Of a stretch of 32,923 nt of DNA, positions 8,002-16,477 are shown piece after piece. Source of the stretch: Opitutaceae bacterium (GTDB lineage Bacteria; Verrucomicrobiota; Verrucomicrobiia; Opitutales; Opitutaceae); the NCBI GenBank assembly GCA_025360455.1, contig JANYCF010000180.1:1-32923 (forward strand), written 5' to 3'. The notes below the pieces were generated by a model. It had not been told where the DNA came from, ran no database searches, and saw nothing but the letters and a program-made list of their open reading frames with translations. How positions within the stretch are numbered: the stretch's first letter is position 1; each line of letters opens with the position of its first letter. Both the position numbers and the translations under genes were made by a program.

Positions 8002-8520
8002 GTGATTCTTTTTCTAAAAACCCTGTTTTTCACTCTGCTTATGTCCGGCTTCGTTGCCGGCTGGGTGCCGCTTCATTGGTTTGAGCAACAGCCGCGTTGG
8101 CCGGAAATTTGGCGATGGCACCACTACGCAGCGGCGCTGCTATTCGCCCTGAGCGCCATTGTCTACCTGCATTGTGTTTGGCTCTTCGCCGTCAAAGGCC
8201 GGGGCACGCCCGCTCCCATCGATCCACCCAAACGGCTCGTCCAACGCGGAATTTATGGCTGGGTGCGAAATCCCATGGATCTGAGCCTCCTCACGCTCGT
8301 CGGCAGCGAAGCGCTTTTTTTTTGGTCGATCCATATCAGCCTCTATTTCCTTTGCCTCGTCTGCGCCGTTCATCTCTTGGTCGTGCTCTATGAAGAATCG
8401 GCTTTAAGCTATCAATTTGGCGCACTGTACGAGGACTATAAACGCGCCGCTCCTCGTTGGTTGCCGCGGAAGCCCCGGCCAGCTTTGGAAACTATCGCCC
8501 CCTTCGCCTCGCGGCATTAA
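8002..8520 (+). CDS. Isoprenylcysteine carboxyl methyltransferase (ICMT)-like membrane protein
   Basis: About 172 residues with four hydrophobic segments. The family core is clear: GRGTPAPIDPPKRLVQRGIY, then VRNPMDLSLL, VVLYEES, FGALYEDYKRAAPRWLPR. These are the SAM-binding and lipid-side motifs of ICMT/NnrU/phospholipid-methyltransferase relatives. The bacterial substrate is generally unknown; a membrane small molecule or lipid is likely. The frame is open to TTG 7933, but the residues before GTG 8002 are not hydrophobic or conserved, while a start at 8002 leads straight into the first membrane helix, so I prefer it. No SD is seen at either. It converges on the DUF5069 gene, with 9 bases between the stops. 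Confidence 0.8.
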   Translation: MILFLKTLFFTLLMSGFVAGWVPLHWFEQQPRWPEIWRWHHYAAALLFALSAIVYLHCVWLFAVKGRGTPAPIDPPKRLVQRGIYGWVRNPMDLSLLTLVGSEALFFWSIHISLYFLCLVCAVHLLVVLYEESALSYQFGALYEDYKRAAPRWLPRKPRPALETIAPFASRH

Positions 8521-8529
8521 TCCCGCGCG

Positions 8530-8991
8530 CTAGTCGATCCTGCCTTCATCAAACTCGATCAGATCCGCCACGCTGATAATCTGCTCAATCCGATCTGTGC
8601 ACCCCATATTGTTGAGCGCTTCTTTAAGAAATTCGCGACCTGCCGGCGTCACGCCTTTTTGCACATAATCGCGATTCCACTTCGCGGCGCGAACGTCAGC
8701 CGGAAAAAGGGTTTTTAGCTTAGCCTCGATTTCATCGTCGGACGCGGACTCTAAAACAATCTTTTCCACGGCGGTGGGCTCAATTCCCAAATGAAGGCAG
8801 AGAAAGCGATCCATGCCGCGCTTGAAATTTTTGGCATAACTGGCCGGCAAGGCGCCGTGCTGTTTCACATAATGGCATTTCGCCAGAAAGCGGGGCAGAT
8901 GAAGCAACCCCGTCGCGGAATGCGGCACGTAGGCCGAGGGCAGGCAGGTCAATACTTCGCCAGAAGAACCGGGTATGGGTTTGGAAGGCAT
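8530..8991 (-). CDS. DUF5069 family protein
   Basis: 153 residues, no signal peptide or membrane segment. The pattern ATGLLHLPRFLAKCHYVKQH, NFKRGMDRFLCLHLGI and the C-terminal TDRIEQIISVADLIEFDEGR fits DUF5069, a small family common in Verrucomicrobiota and with no known function. Conserved-looking His, Cys and Asp residues (H31, C38, H39, D61 by this start) could suggest metal or catalytic use, but that is speculative. It is monocistronic: it faces the ICMT-like gene and has the glutaredoxin terminator about 60 bases upstream. Confidence 0.75.
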   Translation of the reverse strand: MPSKPIPGSSGEVLTCLPSAYVPHSATGLLHLPRFLAKCHYVKQHGALPASYAKNFKRGMDRFLCLHLGIEPTAVEKIVLESASDDEIEAKLKTLFPADVRAAKWNRDYVQKGVTPAGREFLKEALNNMGCTDRIEQIISVADLIEFDEGRID

Positions 8992-9049
8992 CGCTAATGA
9001 GGCAGCCGCAATTTGGTGATTCTAGCAAGTACCCGTGACAGGATAAAAC

Positions 9050-9081
9050 AAAGCCGGACTCGGGTGAGTCCGGCTTTTCCT
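9050..9081 (-). terminator. Rho-independent terminator of the glutaredoxin-like gene
   Basis: Perfect 12-bp stem aaagccggactc / gagtccggcttt with a 4-base loop (gggt). On the minus strand it is followed by tttgtttt, and it starts about 28 bases after the glutaredoxin stop. A T-run on the plus side makes it usable in both directions. It is the cleanest terminator in the window. Confidence 0.85.
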
Positions 9082-9105
9082 AAAAGAAATTACGGAAGGA
9101 TAGAC

Positions 9106-9441
9106 TCAGAAGAAACGCACTGGCTTGGACTCCATCCGGGCATGTTCCTCATCGGAGCAGCCAGCATTGGTCGCCACTTTTGCAGAACCACCGGTTGCTT
9201 TGACCAGATTATTCGCGAGCAGGTAGTTTTCCACTTCTTCGCCGGAGATGTCAGCCAGCATAACGCCATCGATTTCAACACAAGGGGAGAGCGGTTGGCC
9301 GGATTTGCGGACCATCTCCTCGTAGTTGCTGCGCTGATTGATAATGTCGATATCCTCGAACTTAAGGCTGTATTTGCCCATGATGGCGCGCACGCCGTTG
9401 GACCAGCCGCAATGAGGTTTCAGATAAGCTTTGATGTTCAT
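9106..9441 (-). CDS. Glutaredoxin-like protein with CxxS active site
   Basis: 111 residues with a thioredoxin/glutaredoxin fold. The usual CPxC site is C11-G-W-S14, so only one active-site Cys remains. The cis-Pro region is SPCVEIDG (P53) with an unusual Cys (C54) right after the cis-proline. A tail of about 30 residues beyond the fold holds C95 (NAGCSDEEHA). Monothiol glutaredoxins with CxxS usually bind Fe-S clusters or remove glutathione from proteins; the two extra cysteines could serve as resolving residues. It is transcribed alone from the 108-base region shared with the divergent DUF2891 gene and ends in a strong terminator. Fold is sure; exact role is not. Confidence 0.82.
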   Translation of the reverse strand: MNIKAYLKPHCGWSNGVRAIMGKYSLKFEDIDIINQRSNYEEMVRKSGQPLSPCVEIDGVMLADISGEEVENYLLANNLVKATGGSAKVATNAGCSDEEHARMESKPVRFF

Positions 9442-9549
9442 AATTAAAGAGGGACTGCGGCCTGTTTGGCCTGAGTCTGGTATAGTTCAAGCAACATATG
9501 TATGGCTTTTTCTTCTTCAACTGAAAGTTTAGCTCATTAAGTTACCCCC

Positions 9550-10563
9550 GTGTCGGTCCCCTTCCCCGCCCTTTCCTTCGCCCAAGCCTCCGAGTTTGCC
9601 CGGCTCGGCTTGGCCAATGTCACCCGTGAGTACCCTCACCACCTCCAACATGTGCTGAATGGCCCGGCCGATGCGCAACTGCCCCGAATATTGCATCCGG
9701 CTTTTTTCGGCAGCTACGACTGGCATTCCTGCGTCCATCAACACTGTATGTTGGTCCGGTTGGCCCGGTTATTTCCCGGCATACCTGAGAAAGCTGAAAT
9801 CGACCGGATATTACATGAACACCTGACCGCCGATAATCTGGAGGAAGAAGCCGTTTATCTGGAGGCGCCCGGCCGTAATTTCTTTGAACGTCCCTACGGC
9901 TGGGCCTGGCTCCTGAAACTCGCCGAAGAACTGCACGGCTATGATCGTGCCTTGGCGGACAATCTGCGCCCGATCGTCGCCGTCGTGCGCGAAGGATTGT
10001 TCGCCTACCTGCCTTCGCTGATCCATCCCGTGCGCCATGGCGTCCACAACAACACCGCCTTTGCGGTGAAACTCGTGATTGATTACACCCGCGCGGTGGA
10101 CGACCAGGAACTAAAACTTTTTTGCACGAGCCGCATGGCCTATTGGTTTGGCCGCGACGAAGATTATGGCGCGCGTTGGGAACCCTCCGGCGAAGATTTT
10201 CTATCACCGGCTCTGACTGAAGCTGAAGTGATGGCCGCCGTGCTGCCACCGGAAAACTTCTCGATCTGGCTCGGAAAATTCCTCCCCCGCTTGGTGGATG
10301 GTCATCCTGCCAATCTTTTCGCTCCCGTGGAAGTCAGTAATCCTACCGATCCGAAAATCGCCCATCTCATCGGCCTGAATCTAAATCGCGCTTGGTGCTG
10401 GCGACGCATTGCCCGAGCGTTGTGGGAACATGATCCCCGTCACGCCCGAGCCCGGATGGCGGCAGCACGACACCTACAAGCGGCCCTGCCTTTGCTCAGC
10501 ATGGAAGATTTCAACCACGCCCACTGGCTGGCCTCCTTCGCCGTCTACGCGCTGACGGAGTAA
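9550..10563 (+). CDS. DUF2891 family protein
   Basis: 337 residues from GTG 9550. The matching DUF2891 pattern includes HPAFFGSYDWHSCVHQHCML near the N-terminus, YLEAPGRNFFERPYGWAWLL in the middle, and SGEDFLSPALTEAEVM in the C-terminal half. The family has an alpha-helical (alpha/alpha-barrel-like) character and conserved His/Asp/Glu residues that resemble glycoside-active toroids, but no activity has been shown as far as I know. No signal peptide is seen, so it is probably cytoplasmic. It reads away from the glutaredoxin gene and is followed by the DUF486 gene 122 bases later. Confidence 0.82.
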   Translation: MSVPFPALSFAQASEFARLGLANVTREYPHHLQHVLNGPADAQLPRILHPAFFGSYDWHSCVHQHCMLVRLARLFPGIPEKAEIDRILHEHLTADNLEEEAVYLEAPGRNFFERPYGWAWLLKLAEELHGYDRALADNLRPIVAVVREGLFAYLPSLIHPVRHGVHNNTAFAVKLVIDYTRAVDDQELKLFCTSRMAYWFGRDEDYGARWEPSGEDFLSPALTEAEVMAAVLPPENFSIWLGKFLPRLVDGHPANLFAPVEVSNPTDPKIAHLIGLNLNRAWCWRRIARALWEHDPRHARARMAAARHLQAALPLLSMEDFNHAHWLASFAVYALTE

Positions 10564-10685
10564 AGTTTTGGGCTAAATTAGTTAGTTCAATGGTGCTTAC
10601 ATTCTTTGGTCGATATTCGACGCAGGTAATCGAGAACACCTTATTTTCGTCTAGCGGCAGTTGCCTTCCCATTCATGATCCGCAC

Positions 10686-11039
10686 ATGGCCACTATCTTT
10701 CTCCTCTGTGCGTCGAACTTGTTCATGACTTTTGCTTGGTACGGGCACTTGAAATATTTTCACGACAAGCCGCTTTGGGTCACCATCCTCATCTCGTGGG
10801 GCATCGCCTTCTTCGAGTATTGCCTGATGGTGCCGGCTAACCGGCTGGGTTATGGAAAATTCACCGGCTACGACCTTAAAATTATCCAAGAAGTCATCAC
10901 GCTCGCGGTATTCGTCGTCTTTGCCTGGGTGGTACTCGGGGAAAAGCTGAAGTGGAACTACGCCCTAAGCCTCCTTTGTCTGGCCATGGCGGTTTTTTTT
11001 GCCTTCGGAGTTAACCGAACCGTTCCTCCCTCCAGTTGA
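10686..11039 (+). CDS. DUF486 (DMT superfamily) small membrane protein
   Basis: 117 residues from ATG 10686. Four hydrophobic helices with the family sequence LLCASNLFMTFAWYGHLKYF, ILISWGIAFFEYCLMVPANR and VVLGEKLKWNYALSLLCL. DUF486 proteins belong to the drug/metabolite transporter superfamily; the short four-helix form suggests a dimer, and the substrate is unknown. The frame is open upstream to 10590, but the conserved N-terminus begins at 10686 and is preceded by a C/T-rich leader, so the longer start is rejected. It is followed by a small hairpin at 11063-11078. Confidence 0.85.
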   Translation: MATIFLLCASNLFMTFAWYGHLKYFHDKPLWVTILISWGIAFFEYCLMVPANRLGYGKFTGYDLKIIQEVITLAVFVVFAWVVLGEKLKWNYALSLLCLAMAVFFAFGVNRTVPPSS

Positions 11040-11062
11040 AGACTGACGGTACTCAAGGCTTG

Positions 11063-11078
11063 CGCCTAATTTTAGGCG
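11063..11078. terminator. Small hairpin between DUF486 gene and recA
   Basis: Near-perfect palindrome: arms cgcctaa and ttaggcg with a 2-base loop. The following bases (atatttt) are only moderately T-rich, so it is a weak terminator or an operator-like site about 120 bases before recA. Confidence 0.35.
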
Positions 11079-11195
11079 ATATTTTGGCTACTCCACGCTT
11101 GCCCGACGAACCCACCAAAGAAAGTCTCCTGACATACCGTTGTCATCGTCATCCGCTAGGATGGCGCTTTAATCCTCCCCTCACATCCGTTTCCC

Positions 11196-12278
11196 ATGTC
11201 CAAAGCTGAAAAATCCAAGTCCGACGCCCGTATCGCTCCCGCCGAAAAATCCGTCTCGATCGCCCGCGAAAAAAACATCGATCTCGCGCTCTCCGCCATC
11301 ACCAAACAATTCGGCGAAGGCTCGATCATGCGCCTGGGCAGCAATGCCAAAATGAAAGTCGAGACACTCTCCACCGGCTCACTCGCCATCGATCTGATGC
11401 TCGGCGTCGGCGGTCTGCCCCGCGGCCGCATCATCGAAATCTACGGACCAGAATCGTCGGGTAAAACCACTTTTTGTTTGAGCGTCATCGCGGAGGCGCA
11501 GCGTCAGGGCGGTCTCGCCGCTTTCATCGATGTCGAGCACGCGCTCGATCCCAAGTACGCCAAGGTCGTCGGTGTGAGTCTCGATGATCTGCTCGTCTCG
11601 CAACCGGATAGCGGCGAAGACGCGCTGAATATCATGGAGACGCTGATCCGTTCGAACAGCATCGACGTCATCATTCTCGACTCCGTCGCCGCTTTAATCA
11701 CCAAGGCGGAACTCGACGGTCAAATGGGCGACATGACGATGGGCAGTCAGGCTCGATTGATGTCACAGGCGATGCGCCGTCTCACGGCCGTCGTCAGCAA
11801 GACGAACTGCGTGTGTATTTTTACCAATCAAATCCGCGAAAAGATCGGCGTTATGTTTGGCAGTCCCGAGACGACCTCCGGTGGTCGCGCTTTGAAGTTT
11901 TTCTCCTCCATCCGTCTCGATATCCGGCGCAAAGACCAGCTCAAGACGCCAGACGGCAAAGTCATTGGCAATCGCACCAAACTAAAGGCCGTCAAAAACA
12001 AGGTTGCCCCGCCATTTACCGAGGTGGAATTCGACATCATGTATGACGAAGGCATTTCGGCCAGTGGTTCACTCGTCGATTTAGGCGTCGATCATAAGGT
12101 GCTCGAGAAAAAGGGCGCATGGATCGCGTTTAACGGCGAACTCGTCGGCCAAGGTCGTGAAGCCGCCAAGCAGGCGATCAAAGATAATCCCGCTCTCGCG
12201 GCAAAAGTGAAAGCGGCAATCTTGGACAAGGTTGCCCTCAAAGGGACAGCAACCGTGGACGCAGAAAGCGAAAAGTAA
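11196..12278 (+). CDS. recA: Recombinase RecA
   Basis: 360 residues, normal length. RecA forms filaments on single-stranded DNA, drives strand exchange and triggers LexA self-cleavage. Seen: Walker A GPESSGKT at 84-91, the [14 protein letters not shown] segment, [10 protein letters not shown] (Walker B), the L1/L2 DNA-binding loops ([19 protein letters not shown] and [20 protein letters not shown]), and [15 protein letters not shown]. The N-terminus has a 20-residue Lys/Ala-rich extension. The leader (156 bases) has no recognisable SOS box, and the start is preceded by a C/T-rich stretch instead of a Shine-Dalgarno. mnmE begins about 97 bases after the stop. Confidence 0.98.
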   Translation: MSKAEKSKSDARIAPAEKSVSIAREKNIDLALSAITKQFGEGSIMRLGSNAKMKVETLSTGSLAIDLMLGVGGLPRGRIIEIYGPESSGKTTFCLSVIAEAQRQGGLAAFIDVEHALDPKYAKVVGVSLDDLLVSQPDSGEDALNIMETLIRSNSIDVIILDSVAALITKAELDGQMGDMTMGSQARLMSQAMRRLTAVVSKTNCVCIFTNQIREKIGVMFGSPETTSGGRALKFFSSIRLDIRRKDQLKTPDGKVIGNRTKLKAVKNKVAPPFTEVEFDIMYDEGISASGSLVDLGVDHKVLEKKGAWIAFNGELVGQGREAAKQAIKDNPALAAKVKAAILDKVALKGTATVDAESEK

Positions 12279-12375
12279 GAGCTCAGCCACTCCTAATTCG
12301 CGGATAACGCGAAAAAATCGATGCTCGGCCACTCCGCCGGGCATTTTACTTTTTGCCACGCGCCCTCAGGTCGAT

Positions 12376-13743
12376 ATGCGTGGAGCGATGTTACCCGCCA
12401 CAGACTATATTGCCGCTCTCGCCACGCCCGTGGGCACCTCGGCTATTGCGGTCGTGCGAGCGAGTGGTTCGCAAGTGGTGGAGCTGGTCCGCACGATTTT
12501 CGGCTCGGCACCCCTGCCCCGCACGGCGCAGCATGCCGATTATCGAGATCTAAATGGAAACGTGGTCGATGACGTGTTGTTCACTTGGTTTGCCGCGCCC
12601 CATTCTTACACCGGTCAAGACACGCTGGAGATTTCCAGTCACGGCAACCCCTACATCGCCCAGAAAATCCTCGAAGACTTGCTCGCGCGTGGTTGCCGGA
12701 GCGCTGAACCCGGTGAATTCACGCAAAGGGCTTTTCTGAATGGGCGAATGGATTTGAGCCAAGCCGAAGCGGTCATGGATCTGATTCATGCGAGAAGTGA
12801 GCGCGCCTTGCTCACGGCGAATCAGCAATTACGCGGCTCTTTAGGACGCAAGATGACAGAGCTTATAGCTCTATTGGTTAATATTTTAGCACAAATCGAA
12901 GCCTATATTGATTTCCCGGAAGAGGATCTTCCAAATGAGAATAAACAAGCCTTGGTGGTGGACATTGAAATATTGCTCAAAGGTACTAACCAACTGATGG
13001 CGACCAGACATTACGGTTCATTACTACGCGAAGGCATTAAAACCGTCATACTCGGGGAGCCTAATGCCGGGAAAAGCAGTTTGCTTAATCGCCTCGTTGG
13101 CTGTGATCGAGCACTGGTCAGTCCTGAACCCGGCACGACACGCGATTATCTGGAAGAGCGCATCATCGTAGGACCGCATGCGCTGCGCCTGATCGATACG
13201 GCCGGTTTCAATTTGGCGCCTTCTCCACTCGAACAGCGCGGGATTGAAAAAACCCTCGAACAAGCCGTGGAAGCCGATCTGTTTCTTTGGGTAATTGATG
13301 CCAGTCGCCCGCTAGTCCAGCTGCCATCAGTTGCGCTCAATCACATGACCCCGGCGAACACGATTGCGGTTATCAATAAAGTGGACCTCACCGCCGACCA
13401 ATTTCACTCACAGCTGCCGCAAAATTTCCCCATAGTTCGTGTCTCAGCGCTCGTCGGTACCGGCTTCGTAACATTGCAAAATCAAATCACACAGCTCGCG
13501 GAGAATTTTCGGTCTGACATTGGAGATGAGATCATCGCGATCAATGCCCGCCACGCTCAAGCCTTGGACTTGGCAATTCAGGGTCTGCTCTCAGCAAAAG
13601 ATAAATTGCAAGGCAACATCGCAACCGAATTGGTTTCCAGTGATTTACGAAGCACACTCAATTCTTACGGAGAAATTTCGGGCAAAATAGACAATGAACG
13701 AATCCTTGATCAGCTCTTTGCTTCATTTTGCATAGGAAAATAA
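12376..13743 (+). CDS. mnmE: tRNA uridine-5-carboxymethylaminomethyl GTPase MnmE
   Basis: 455 residues from ATG 12376. With MnmG it modifies C5 of the wobble uridine in tRNAs reading split codon boxes. The N-terminal folate-binding domain starts with DYIAALATPVGTSAIAVVRA. G1 is GEPNAGKSSLLNRL, followed by EPGTTRD (G2), DTAGF (G3) and NKVD (G4); the conserved C-terminal FCIGK is intact. The reading frame is open to 12232 inside recA, but that part is non-homologous; ATG 12388 is another possible start. mnmG follows 43 bases downstream, the expected partner. The middle (12850-13050) is AT-richer than the flanks, which does not affect conserved motifs. Confidence 0.96.
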   Translation: MRGAMLPATDYIAALATPVGTSAIAVVRASGSQVVELVRTIFGSAPLPRTAQHADYRDLNGNVVDDVLFTWFAAPHSYTGQDTLEISSHGNPYIAQKILEDLLARGCRSAEPGEFTQRAFLNGRMDLSQAEAVMDLIHARSERALLTANQQLRGSLGRKMTELIALLVNILAQIEAYIDFPEEDLPNENKQALVVDIEILLKGTNQLMATRHYGSLLREGIKTVILGEPNAGKSSLLNRLVGCDRALVSPEPGTTRDYLEERIIVGPHALRLIDTAGFNLAPSPLEQRGIEKTLEQAVEADLFLWVIDASRPLVQLPSVALNHMTPANTIAVINKVDLTADQFHSQLPQNFPIVRVSALVGTGFVTLQNQITQLAENFRSDIGDEIIAINARHAQALDLAIQGLLSAKDKLQGNIATELVSSDLRSTLNSYGEISGKIDNERILDQLFASFCIGK

Positions 13744-13786
13744 TTTCACATCAAAATATACAGAGCGACACTAAATTATTCACCAA

Positions 13787-15664
13787 GTGATCTTCAATCA
13801 AAAGCCCTATGATGTGATAGTTTGCGGTGCCGGCCATGCGGGTGTGGAGGCGTGTCTTGCTGCTGCGCGCATGGGGGCCTCCACCCTGCTGCTTACTGGC
13901 AACATCGATACCATTGCTCAGATGAGTTGTAATCCTGCTATAGGTGGCCAAGCCAAGGGCCAGATCGTGAGGGAGATCGATGCCCTCGGTGGCGAAATGG
14001 CAATCAACGCTGACGTGACCGGCATCCAATTCCGCGTGTTGAATGAATCGAAAGGGCCGGCCGTGCAGTCACCGCGCATCCAGTGCGATAAGAAAGCGTA
14101 TCAGTTTCGTCTTAAGCACACCTTGGAGTTACAGCCCAATCTCCAAGTTTTCCAAGCGACCGTAACCGGTTTGATTTTCAAGGACGGCAAGGTTGTCGGT
14201 TGCAAAACCAATCTGGACATCGAATTTTTGGCGCAAACGGTGATTATTACCACCGGCACGTTTTTGCGCGGCTTGATGCATGTGGGCCAGAATAAGAATG
14301 AAGGCGGACGACTGGGGGACTTTAGCGCCAAGACGCTCTCGGCTAGCCTGACCGAAGTTGGTATTGAATTGCAGCGCCTCAAAACAGGTACGCCTCCGCG
14401 CATTCTCGGCCGGAGCATCAACTTTTCCGGTCTGCAGGAGCAGAGGAGCGATTTGGAACCCACTTTGTTTGCCTTCCACGATACCCGCGACACGGAAGAC
14501 TTGTTCCATGTGGAACAGAGCGGAGAAACCCGGCTGGGGTGGAAACCCGGGAGTCAACAAATGTCCTGCTGGATGACGCACACCACTGCTGAATCAGCGC
14601 AGATCGTCCGCGACAATCTACATTTGTCTGCCATGTATTCGGGGGAGATTGTCGGCGTAGGGCCGCGCTATTGTCCAAGTATAGAAGATAAGTTCGTTCG
14701 TTTTGCCGATAAACCGCGCCACATGCTTTATCTCGAGCCCGAAGGCCGCAGTACGAACGAATATTACATTAACGGCCTTTCTACCAGTCTGCCCTTCGAT
14801 GTTCAGGTGAAATTGGTGCATAGTATCCCGGGATTGGAAAATGCGCTACTGTTACGACCGGCGTACGCCGTTGAATACGATTTTGCTCAGCCCACCCAGC
14901 TATTCCCGTCACTTGAGTCGCGAAAGGTGGAAAATCTTTTTCTCGCCGGTCAAATCAATGGGACATCCGGTTACGAAGAAGCTGCGGGTCAGGGCTTGGT
15001 TGCCGGGGTCAACGCAGTGCTAAAGGTGAGGGGAGAAGCCCCCATGATTATTAAGCGCCACGAGGGCTACTTAGGCGTGCTCATCGATGATCTGGTCACC
15101 AAGGGAACCACTGAGCCTTATCGTATGTTTACCAGCCGAGCTGAGTATCGTTTATTGTTCAATCATGGGAGCTCTGAATTGCGATTGATCGACCACGCAA
15201 AACAACACTTGTTGTTATCCAATAATCGATTAGGAAGAATTGCGAGCAAGCACGATAAGGTAGTTACCTGGACTGAAAATTTCGAGAAAATCCGACTTTC
15301 TACCGGCTTTTTGGGAGATCTGGTAAGACGCACTAAAGAACAGACCCCCTTGCCTGCTGAGTTTCTCGCCGAGTCCAAAGCAGTGCGTGAAGAAGTCCTC
15401 TATCGTGTCACCTATCGTGGCTATCTGACCCGTGAACTGCGCCTGATCGAAAAGCTCAAGGACGCCGAAGTGATCCGTCTGCCCGAAACCCTTGACTACA
15501 TGACTGTGCCTGGCCTGCGTCGCGAAAGCGCATTGAAGCTTCAACAATTTCGTCCTTACACCTTGGGACAAGCCAGTCGCATCAGCGGCGTAAATCCAGC
15601 TGACATTAGTATTTTGATGGTGCTGATTCGATCTCGGCAGCGATCCAAGTCTGCTGACAGTTAA
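13787..15664 (+). CDS. mnmG: tRNA uridine-5-carboxymethylaminomethyl modification enzyme MnmG
   Basis: 625 residues from GTG 13787. FAD-dependent partner of MnmE. The dinucleotide-binding motif CGAGHAGVEA lies at residues 13-22, followed by MSCNPAIGGQAKGQIVREID, the region around SRAEYRLLFNHGSSELRL, and the C-terminal helical domain ending TLGQASRISGVNPADISILM, all characteristic. Length is normal. The start is GTG without SD. It forms an operon with mnmE; no rsmG or parAB follow, unlike many bacteria where mnmG sits near the origin. The phoB-like gene begins 111 bases later. Confidence 0.97.
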   Translation: MIFNQKPYDVIVCGAGHAGVEACLAAARMGASTLLLTGNIDTIAQMSCNPAIGGQAKGQIVREIDALGGEMAINADVTGIQFRVLNESKGPAVQSPRIQCDKKAYQFRLKHTLELQPNLQVFQATVTGLIFKDGKVVGCKTNLDIEFLAQTVIITTGTFLRGLMHVGQNKNEGGRLGDFSAKTLSASLTEVGIELQRLKTGTPPRILGRSINFSGLQEQRSDLEPTLFAFHDTRDTEDLFHVEQSGETRLGWKPGSQQMSCWMTHTTAESAQIVRDNLHLSAMYSGEIVGVGPRYCPSIEDKFVRFADKPRHMLYLEPEGRSTNEYYINGLSTSLPFDVQVKLVHSIPGLENALLLRPAYAVEYDFAQPTQLFPSLESRKVENLFLAGQINGTSGYEEAAGQGLVAGVNAVLKVRGEAPMIIKRHEGYLGVLIDDLVTKGTTEPYRMFTSRAEYRLLFNHGSSELRLIDHAKQHLLLSNNRLGRIASKHDKVVTWTENFEKIRLSTGFLGDLVRRTKEQTPLPAEFLAESKAVREEVLYRVTYRGYLTRELRLIEKLKDAEVIRLPETLDYMTVPGLRRESALKLQQFRPYTLGQASRISGVNPADISILMVLIRSRQRSKSADS

Positions 15665-15775
15665 TCTTCCGTCGTTGCAAATTTTCTCCCTCAGGAAAAG
15701 TTCGTGTAACAATCCGGTTACGCCGACGAATTCCACTGGCTCGCTTACCATTCACCCCGCCATAATGTCCCTCTG

Positions 15776-16477
15776 ATGGAAAAGAAGAAAATTCTCGTGG
15801 TCGATGATGAGCCGGATGTCACCGAATTGGTGGCCTATAATCTCAAGGCTAAAGGTTTCCACGTGGAAACGCTGAATGACGCGACCGCCAGCATCTCCAA
15901 AGCACGGAATTTTCATCCCGATTTGATTATATTAGACATAATGATGCCGCATCTGAGCGGAATCCAAATCTGCCGAATTCTGCGTAACGACAACAAACTG
16001 GCGCGTATTCCGATTATCTTTCTAACGGCCAAAGCTGAGCCCCAAGATCGCATCGAAGGACTTGAATCAGGCGCAGATGATTATTTATCTAAACCATTCA
16101 GTCCTAAAGAACTTGTCCTGCGGGTGGAATCAATTCTAAGACGAGTTTCTGCACCTTTGCTACCCACGGCGGCAAAACTGCACATCGGAGAAATCGTCCT
16201 AGATAGTGATGTTCATAGCGTGAAAGTCCATGGCCAGGTAATTGATCTCACCGCCACGGAATTCAAACTGTTGCACTTACTCATGGAACGGAAAGGCCGC
16301 GTTCAAACTCGGGAACATCTTTTGCTCAATGTCTGGAATTATTCCACCGAGATCGAGACTCGCACGGTTGACACGCATGTTCGTCGTCTCCGGGAAAAAC
16401 TTGGGACAGAAGCGGGTTGGATTGAAACCATTCGCGGAGTAGGCTATAGGATTGCGGACAAAAAACTTCCCGCATGA
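15776..16477 (+). CDS. phoB: PhoB/OmpR-type response regulator
   Basis: 233 residues. The receiver domain has DDE near 10-12, phospho-acceptor D54 in LIILDIMMPHLSG, T of FLTAKAE and K of LSKPFSP. The winged-helix DNA-binding domain contains LTATEFKLLHLLMERKGRVQ, then RTVDTHVRRLREKLG and ETIRGVGYRI. It overlaps the following kinase gene by 4 bases (ATGA), so they are translationally coupled. In this family the pair often senses phosphate (PhoB/PhoR), and the lack of a periplasmic loop in the kinase fits, but no pst or phoU genes are nearby, so the symbol is provisional. Confidence 0.85.
   Translation: MEKKKILVVDDEPDVTELVAYNLKAKGFHVETLNDATASISKARNFHPDLIILDIMMPHLSGIQICRILRNDNKLARIPIIFLTAKAEPQDRIEGLESGADDYLSKPFSPKELVLRVESILRRVSAPLLPTAAKLHIGEIVLDSDVHSVKVHGQVIDLTATEFKLLHLLMERKGRVQTREHLLLNVWNYSTEIETRTVDTHVRRLREKLGTEAGWIETIRGVGYRIADKKLPA

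Noticed and set aside
10609-10621. Small palindrome gtcga-tat-tcgac
   Set aside because: Too short and isolated; no linked regulator or second copy.
11040-11195. LexA/SOS box before recA
   Set aside because: No convincing symmetric box seen; only a small hairpin at 11063-11078.
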